From: Bursaphelenchus xylophilus
Taxonomy: Eukaryota; Nematoda; Chromadorea; Rhabditida; Aphelenchoididae
DNA length: 64,000 nucleotides
NCBI GenBank assembly: GCA_904066235.2
Contig: CAJFCV020000002.1
Coordinates: 11,532,001 to 11,596,000 of the forward strand
Direction of reading: 5' to 3'
Below, piece by piece: positions 57,192-64,000 of this stretch. Positions within the stretch are counted from its first letter, which is position 1. Each line of letters opens with the position of its first letter. The notes beneath the pieces are model-generated. The model was not told the origin of the DNA, searched no databases, and was given only the letters and a program-made list of their open reading frames with translations. A program made the translations under genes and the position numbers.

Positions 57192-60100
57192 CTATGTGGT
57201 AGCGTCCGTTTTGACTGTCGCTATTGAACTCTGATCGTCCACGTCGTCCACGGAGACGTTTGTTTCATTGTCAGTGGGTGTGGACGGGTTGGATGTGGAG
57301 GGCTTGCATTCGAGCTGAAAAATTAGTGATGAAAAAAAATCCAAAATAGAGCTTTGAGTTGTGAACACACCAAACCAACCTACATTCTTTCCCTCCTCAA
57401 TCGGCAAACAGAATCGATTCAGATTTTGACTCATTTGCCATTGAGCGGCCATTTCGTTGGTTGGCGGGCACATCGTCGGCAACAATAGGCCGTTTTGTGG
57501 AAACATTGACGACATCATGGCCAATCGCAGCACATTCAAAAAATTTGGGGGCTCTGCTGGGCAAGGAGAGCCGAATCTGGAATAGATTAATAAACAAAAA
57601 TTTTTTTCGCAAAAATGCTTTTCCCATTTTTTTGGCAAAAACGCTTTTTCCCAATTTTTTCGCAAAAATGCTTTTCATTCAAAAAAATATAACTATTAAA
57701 ATCTTTTTTGCTTGAAAATGCTGTCCAAATCTCAACATAATATTTTTCGCAAAAATGCTTTCTGATCGTAATTTTTCGCAAAAATGCTTTCCCATTCAAA
57801 AAAATAATAACTTTTAAAATCTGTTTTGCTTTTCTCCCAATAAATGCTCTCCAAATTTTAATACAATATTTTTCGCAAAAATGCTTTCTGTTAGGATTTT
57901 TTTCTCAAAAATGCTTTCTGTTAGGATTTTTTTCGAGAAAATGTTTTCTGTTCGGAATTTTTCGCAAATATGCTTTCTGATTGGACTTTTTCGCAAAAAT
58001 GCTTTCTGATTGGACTTTTTCGCAAAAATGCTTTCCCATCAAAAACGCTTTCCAAATTTCTAAAAATCACTTACAAATCGCTGAAATCGTTGCCTCTTCC
58101 ATTGGGATCCCGAAATCCTTTGGCGAACGGGTTTTTTTCGATTTTCAATTTCGTTATCAGCTGGTTTTGATACGCTGTGACGGCCATAAACTTGGTCTCA
58201 TCGAAGACGAAGGTTTTGTATTCTTCTTTTCGGATGTCGAAATCTGGATGATTCATGTCTAACGGAGCTGAGCGGTTTTTTCTGACCACCACGTGGACAC
58301 GGGGCTGATATTTGTGCATCGAGTTGAGGACCAGCTGAAATGATGTGATTTTCAGTGAAAAAATCATTTTATATTTTTGAATTCGTTATACGAAAGCTTT
58401 GTTTTAAGTTGAACGATTGGAATGACATTCATTTTTTATTTTTTTTCATAAATACTCGATTTAGGGGTTTTCGATGGTGCTGATTTCGAAAATCATGTTA
58501 ACTTTCATACAGTACTATATAGTACCATCTGATACTATGTAGTGCGAGGTGAAAATTTGGCCTTTTTTTATGAGTTAGTGGTGTTGTTCTGGTGCCTAGT
58601 GATGTTATTTTTACCTCGTACTATATAGTATCAGGTAGTACTAAATAGCACCAAGTTTTTAAAAAGTGTTTTTGAAGAGTACTAAGCATCAAAACAACGC
58701 CATTAACGCCAAAGGCCATATTTTTATCTCGTACTATATAGTATCAGGTAGTACTAAATAGTACTACAGGAAAAGTTAAGGTGATTTTCGAAATCAGCAC
58801 TATTGAAAACCCCTAAATCGAATATTTATGAAAAAAGATCAAAAAATTACTACTTTACAGTACCACTTAAGGAAAAAAGTAACAATCAAAAAAAAAAATG
58901 AATGTCATTTTCGAAATCAGCACTATCGAAAACCCCTAAATCGAGCATTTATGAAAATTTTAAAAAAAGTACTACTTTACAGCACTACGAAAATAACCTA
59001 CATGTCCGACCCTCGAATCGTCCGCATTATTGGTCAGTTTGGCCTTCTCAAACGTTATGATATTGTTATCCAAGCCCCGTCCATCGTGAGGTGAGTCAGG
59101 ATGCAAATAAAGCCGACTTTGCGGCGAAGGCTCGGCTTTTCCACACGTCTGCCACGAGGATTTGTTATACATGTAGCGATAGCGATGATCGTCCACCGGG
59201 ATCACATCCAAAAACACGTAGTATTGGTGATGAGGCTCACAACCCTCGAGTCGAACTTTTACTGTTGGAAACATCCGTCTGAAAATGTGATAAATACTAA
59301 AATTTTTTCGATAATCTTGATGATTTTTGTTCTTATGCAGTTGAATGGTGATTTTGATGATTTCTGTGGAATTCTCGGGACTTTTCACTCTTTAATTTAC
59401 TAACAGGCGAAGAACTCCAAGTGCGACGCTCAGATTTTCTTTAAACTTTGCGCACACGTCGGGTATGGACTAAATATCAATTCCTGAAAGTTTTAGCTCG
59501 CGCTTTGCGGGCTCCGCCGAGATATCGAACGATCTTTGCCGCCGAGAGAGCACGCTAAACGTGGAGAGCGGTCAGAGAGGAACGCCCTTTTTTGGCCATA
59601 ACTTTGGCAGTTTCGTGCGGAAAAATTTGATTTTTTGTAGAAACATTATCCTTTACGGTAGAAATAGGCATGAAACTTTTCGTGCCGAAATTCGGCAAAA
59701 AGTCCTAAATTTTCGCCGACTTTCGATCTAAAAATCTCGGTTGTTTCTGCAAAGCGCGAGCTAGGATTCTCGCATATATCTTAGAAAAAATCATTCTAAA
59801 TTTGTGCCAAGTTTCATCAAAATCTGAGCGTCGCACTTGGAGTACTTCCCCTGTAAATAAAAAAAAGATTTTTTGATTGAAAATTATTATTTTTTTAAAA
59901 CTTGAGCCTAAAAATTATACAGTCTCTTTGTAATGAATAACATCGTTTTTATGCAAAAAATCAATTTTTTATCATCGAAGTATCAAAAGATACGACCAAC
60001 AAAGTTTTTTGTTCGACCGTCTCTCCTCATTTTCTGTAGTCTCTCGACCGCAAAGATCGTTTAATATCTCGACTGCCCCTTAAAACCGGAAGCTAAAATT

Positions 60101-62319
60101 TTTCAGGAATTGGTATGTAACATACATGAATCATATAGGCCAAATTTCATAAAAATCGCTCGAGGCATTTTATTCAAAAAAATGCTTTTTTCCTGACCCC
60201 TCCAATTTTACGGACTTTTTCGCATTTTTATTTACTATTGCAAAACTACTGCGTGGTTCCTTACAATATATATATTTTCTGAAATCCAGCTTTTTACACT
60301 ACTGCTATACAAAATTTCAGCCTTCTAGCGCAAACGGCTAGCGAGATATTGAGAGAAAAAGCAAGCGCATTCCGAAAAAAAATTGAAAAAGTCGCGGAGA
60401 TCGGTTGTGTTCCAAAAGAACAGAATGCCGTGCTATTGATATTTTCGAAATTGAAATTTTAACCTTGCGCTTTCATTCGCTTTTTCGAAATTTATTTTTC
60501 TTTTTGTTTTTTTCTTCATCCGTCCCTTTTTGGCCACATCCCGCTCCAATTAGCGCATTCCAAAGGCTCTCGGACCGCGTGGCTGAGTGGTCTAGTGGTA
60601 TGATTCTCGCTTCGGGTGCGAGAGGTCCCGGTTTCGATTACCGGCTCAGCCCAATTTTAGTACTCTAACTTTTTATCGACAAAACTGGCCAACACAAAGT
60701 TTTTTTTTGTTGTTACAAGTTGTAAACATGACGTCTATAGTATGCCCTGGAAAAAAAAACTTGTCCATTCGACGACATTTCGCGTCGACCTTTAGCTCTC
60801 TTTTCTTCGCTCCTATGGGAGCAATTTCGCGCGTTTAAACTTTCTGACTCTGGGGCAGCTGTCACAAGTTTTTAAAATTCAAAATTACTCAATTTGTAAT
60901 AACTGCCGACGAAGTAGTAAAATTATTCAAAATCACCACCAATTTGGAGTTTTACGGGTTTTTTTGAGGGGGAAAACAAAACATTGGGATTACTGTAGAT
61001 TTTCGGAAAGAAACATTTTGCGCGGATTTTGGTGAATTTCTGGGCAAATTTAAATCAGTATTTTTTCTAAGACTTATGTGAAATTTTTAGCCTGGATTTT
61101 GCAAAAAAAACCGCAACTTTTATGCAAATTTCAGCCCAAAAGCTTCGTAAAATCTTTGAAAACGCGTTAGAAAATTGAAAAATCAAGTTGCGTTTAGTTT
61201 TTATCAATTTTTTGGTGAAACCATCCTAATTTTGCACAGTGCATTTTTCTAATTGAAAAAAGCCTGTAATTTTGCACAGTGCAGTTTTCTAATTAAAAAA
61301 AGCCTATGACTTTGCACTGTGCAGTTTTCTAATTGAAAAAAGCTTACGATTTTGCACAGTGCAGTTTTCTACATAATTTAAAAAAGCCTATAATTATGCA
61401 CTGTGCAGTTTTGTAATTGAAAAAAGCCTATGACTTTGCACTGTGCGGTTTTCTAATTGAAAAAAAGCCTATGATTTTGCACAGTGCAGTTTTCTAATTG
61501 AAAAAAGCCTGTAATTTTTGCACTGTGCAGTTTTGTAATTGAAAAAAGCCTATGACTTTGCACTGTGCGGTTTTCTAATTGAAAAAAGCCTATGACTTTG
61601 CACTGTGCGGTTTTCTAATTGAAAAAAGCCTATGATTTTGCACAGTGCAGTTTTCTAATTAAAAAAAGCTTACAATTTTGCACAGTGCAGTTTTCTAATT
61701 GAAAAAAACCTATGATTTTGCACAGTGCAGTTTTCTAATTGAAAAAAAGCTTACAATTTTGCACAGTGCAGTTTTCTAATTGAAAAAAGCCTATGACTTT
61801 GCACTGTGCAGTTTTCTAATTGAAAAAAGCCTATAATTTTGCACAGTGCGATTTTCTAATTGAAAAAAGCCTGTAATTTTGCACAGTGCAGTTTTCTAAT
61901 CAAAAAAAAAGACTATGATTTTGCACAGTGCAGTTTTCTGATTGAAAAAAGCCTATGATTTTGCACAGTGCAATTTTTTTCAAAAACCAAAAAATTAAGT
62001 GATCAAAAAATCACAAGATTTTTTCAAAATTATTTTCTCACCTTCCGCACTTGGTAATGATCATTTCGGTGCCCAATTTGTAGAACTGAGCCCACATTTC
62101 CTTCCCTTCCAATCGACAATTCAGTCCCTCCAAACTGGCCGAATTGCCCGGGGGCACCCACGTCTCCTCTCGTCGTCTGTCCGTCGTTTCCTCATCCAGC
62201 TTGGTCTCTTCTTCTTCAACCGCCGAGTTGTTGGTGGAATTCAAAATTTCGTCGATGGAAAAACGACATCTTTTGGAAACAACCTCCTCGTTTGAGTGGG
62301 CGAAATTTCGTTTGGGCAT
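57192..62319 (-). CDS. T-box transcription factor (TBX20/H15/mab-9 type), 5 exons, 376 aa
   Basis: Exons (minus, 5' to 3'): 62042-62319, 59002-59278, 58075-58334, 57384-57576, 57192-57314. All phases agree. The N-terminus has a short FSIDEILN motif, similar to the Groucho-binding-like FSI.. motif of several developmental factors. The T-box spans about residues 70-270: [115 protein letters not shown] and GFRD. The LYLHPDSP and HKYQPRVH regions best fit TBX20/H15/mab-9. The C-terminal tail is Ser/Thr-rich. The ATG follows CTTTTCAG by two bases, pointing to trans-splicing. Intron 1 (2.8 kb) carries a tRNA gene, a MITE and a GCACAGTGC array. Confidence 0.92.
57590..58060. repeat. CGCAAAAATGCTTTC tandem repeat in T-box intron 3
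   Basis: At least ten copies of TTTTTCGCAAAAATGCTTT(C/T) with short variable linkers (ctgattggac, ctgttaggat, cccatt). It is a young-looking minisatellite; the small ORFs it produces on both strands are artefacts. Confidence 0.85.
58405..58985. repeat. Composite foldback in T-box intron 2
   Basis: The outer arms match the AGL/Ku80 foldback family (gtgctgatttcgaaaatc, atcgaaaacccctaaatcga, tactttacagtaccactta). Inserted in its centre (58500-58770) is the GTACTATATAGTA palindrome cluster seen at 8030-8270. Confidence 0.78.
59404..59853. mobile_element. MITE (CAGGGGAAGTAC family) in T-box intron 1
   Basis: About 450 bp. It begins acaggcgaagaactccaagt and ends acttggagtacttcccctg-TA, with gcgacgctcagatttt and its inverse inside each end. 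This is the most complete copy and the reference for the split copy around 50288-51012. Confidence 0.82.
59990..60130. repeat. Diverged MITE core
   Basis: gaccgtctctcctcattttc, tgtagtctctcgaccgcaaa and ttaatatctcgactgcccct match the interior of the CAGGGGAAGTAC family. No terminal repeats remain. Confidence 0.55.
60581..60652 (+). tRNA. tRNA-Pro (anticodon CGG)
   Basis: A full cloverleaf can be drawn: acceptor stem GGCTGAG/CTCAGCC, D-arm with TGGTCTAGTGGTA (A box), anticodon stem CTCGC/GCGAG enclosing loop TTCGGGT, and T-arm CCGGT-TTCGATT-ACCGG (B box). The loop gives anticodon CGG, which reads the Pro codon CCG. There is no intron. A T-run at about 60672 can serve as pol III terminator. It lies on the plus strand inside T-box intron 1, antisense to the host gene. 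Confidence 0.95.
61230..61980. repeat. 40-bp GCACAGTGC tandem array in T-box intron 1
   Basis: Nineteen units of about 39-42 bp, each TTTTGCACAGTGCAGTTTTC followed by TAATTGAAAAAAGCCTATGA or close variants. About a third of units have GCACTGTGC instead of GCACAGTGC. The array ends about 60 bp before the exon 1 splice donor (minus strand). Confidence 0.93.
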
Positions 62320-64000
62320 CACTGAAAAGAACGATGAAAAAACGGTTTTTGAAAAAATTGGGGTAAAATACGAGGTAGGAGGAGTATATAGGACACGAAA
62401 AAATTAAAAAAATGCATTCAAAATCCATTAATTTTTGAAAATTTAGTAAAACTTGGTGACAAATTAAGTCTGTAGTTTTATAAGACTACGATATGTTTAT
62501 AACTTTCATTTTTCAAAAACTCGTTGGGATTTTTTAGGTTAAAATTTGCAGAAAATCTAATAAAAACACTTTTTTTGCAAATAAAAACACTTTTCTCTGC
62601 CGTCTCTCCTCATTTTCTAATAATGTCTCATGAACCAAGATTGTTGAATATCTCGGCTGTGGCTTCAAGGAATGTCCTAAAATTTTCAGGAATATGCCTA
62701 AGGAGCCTATAGAGTATTCTCTGAGAATTTAAAAATGATATAGGGGCCTTTTCTTGAAAGGTAGGGCGCAGGCTGCCGTTGTCAAATTACGGTAAAATAC
62801 GCTGGAATCAGCTTAAAGTTAAAGAGCTGGGTGATTGTATATATGCCTACGGTGTATACAGAGTATTCTCTGAGAATTTGAAAAGATATGGGACTTTTTT
62901 CTTGAAAGGTAGGGCGCAGACTGCCGTTGACAAATTACGGTAAAATACACTGGAATCAGATAAATTTTAAAGAATTTGATGATTATATATGCCTACGGTG
63001 TATACAGAGTATTCTCTAAAAATTTGAAAAGATCTAGGACTTTTTTCTTGAAAGGTAGGGCGCAGGCTGCCGTTGCCAAATTACGGTAAAATACACTGGA
63101 ATCAGATAAATTTTAAAGAGCTGGGTGATTATATATGCCTACGGTGCCTACAGAGTATTCTCTGAGAATTTGAAAAAGATCTGGAAATCTCTTCTTGAAA
63201 GGTAGGGCGCAGACTGCCGTTGTCAAATTACGGTAAAATACGCTGGAATCAGCTAAAATTTTCAGAAATATCCCTACGGTGCCTACAGAGTGTTCTCTGA
63301 AAATTTGAAAAAAATCTGGAAGTATGTTCTTGAAAGGTAGGGCGCAGACTGCCGTCGACAAATCCTGGTAAAATACGCTGAAATGGATTATTAGTTGAAT
63401 AGCTGGGTGATTTCAGTGTGAAATAGAGGTTTTAACAATACATTTTGCCTAAAATTTTTTTTGAATCTACAAAATTTCGAAATTTTTTTCAAAAAGTTTA
63501 AATTCTTGCTACGCAAAATTTCGACCTCTCCCAAATTCACAACCCGCTGCCTTGGCCGTCAAAAATCTCGCTGACATTTTAATGTCTCTCAGAATAAAAT
63601 CGAAATAAAAAAAACTTTTTGAGGCGCGCCTTTCGACGGCCGCCCAACGCCCGAACAACCATTAAGCCGGAGGGGATTACGGTGGAAAAATGGCTTCGAA
63701 ACTAGAGCTTTCGGAAGCCAGAGAGTGTCCAGAGAGCATGCGCAAAATTTTCGCGGGTTTTCACGTTTCGCCGAGCGCGGATTCGACGAAAAGAGGGGCG
63801 CGCGCGCGGCCGCAAATTTGTCAAACAATGTCACCAAAAAAGCTGTTCGCTTCGGGCGGCCGGAGATAAGAACAGTGGATTACGAAAAATGGAATTGAAT
63901 GTGAAATATTGCCGCCCGCCAGGCCCCCTCCCTCCAATTCCCCCCGCAGGATTTGCGAATCAAAATGTGGAGCGGAATCGAGAGTAAACTGGGAATGCTT
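62320..64000. other. Upstream region of the T-box gene to the window edge
   Basis: No supported gene. Contents: an AT-rich T-box upstream region (62320-62560), a diverged MITE core (62570-62700), a 147-bp tandem repeat (about 62640-63410), AT-rich sequence, and a GC-rich stretch with GGCGCGCC, GGCCGCCC and GCGCGCGCGGCCGC (63610-63820). The final bases contain cgcag followed by ATGTGGAGCGGAATCG (ATG at about 63965), possibly the start of a plus-strand gene that continues beyond the window. Confidence 0.45.
62640..63410. repeat. 147-bp tandem repeat, five copies
   Basis: GTAGGGCGCA(G)(G/A)CTGCCGT recurs at about 62761, 62909, 63055, 63202 and 63337 (spacings 148, 146, 147, 135). Units also share CAAATTACGGTAAAATAC, GCTGGGTGATT, TGCCTACGGTG and ACAGAGTATTCTCTGA. 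Confidence 0.9.

Noticed and set aside
57397..58170. Short Lys/Phe-rich ORFs
   Set aside because: Translation of the CGCAAAAATGC minisatellite or antisense of T-box exon 4.
63589..63837. 82-codon minus-strand ORF in GC-rich DNA
   Set aside because: No family resemblance, no start context, and GC-rich DNA naturally lacks stops.
63965..64000. Start of a new plus-strand gene (MWSGIESKLGML)
   Set aside because: Only 36 bases are visible. The preceding cgcag acceptor is suggestive, but it cannot be supported as a feature of its own.

Overview
This is a nuclear genomic window from a small-genome animal, most likely a nematode. It is AT-rich and has many short introns ending in TTTTCAG. Several start codons sit 1-21 bases after an unpaired TTTCAG-type acceptor, as expected for spliced-leader trans-splicing. 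Four same-strand genes are closely spaced like an operon, and the proteins match metazoan families. I joined exons by hand from GT/GC-AG sites and checked every join for reading phase; the protein lengths below come from that.

Layout. 906-1686 (-) holds part of a METTL23-like methyltransferase. 3680-4939 (+) is a two-exon gene I do not recognise. 5616-17445 (-) is VPS18 in 18 exons. Its 4.2-kb intron 13 carries two nested transposons, and its intron 9 hosts a small acidic gene on the other strand. 17792-27690 (+) is the glycogen debranching enzyme AGL, which shares a 346-bp divergent promoter region with VPS18. It is followed on the same strand by PPWD1 (28246-34112), CHERP (34337-40983) and PGAM5 (41197-43064). 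43284-46653 (-) is Ku80 (XRCC5). 47510-49964 (+) is a PKA-like AGC kinase. 50646-55404 (-) is a stomatin-like SPFH protein. 57192-62319 (-) is a T-box factor of the TBX20/H15/mab-9 type, with a tRNA-Pro(CGG) in its first intron. The last 1.7 kb holds a 147-bp tandem repeat and a GC-rich stretch.

The introns and spacers are unusually rich in structured repeats. There are TA-flanked Tc1/mariner-type MITEs with CAGTGAGGGACC or CAGGGGAAGTAC ends, a deleted mariner element that still encodes a transposase N-terminus, large foldback elements, a BEL/Pao gag-protease ORF inside the CHERP intron, and a retroelement with identical 289-bp LTRs. Three unrelated tandem arrays, in PPWD1 introns 3 and 6 and T-box intron 1, are all built on the short inverted repeat TTGCACAGTGCAA. 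A second short motif, GGGCGCAGCTCGCCA, is scattered over at least ten places.

Functional links. VPS18 acts in endolysosomal tethering and AGL in glycogen breakdown. PPWD1 and CHERP are both spliceosome-associated, and they sit with the mitochondrial phosphatase PGAM5 in the presumed operon. Ku80 acts in end joining. The strongest leads are the GCACAGTGC arrays, the stomatin terminal exon lying inside a split MITE, and the dispersed GGGCGCAG motif.
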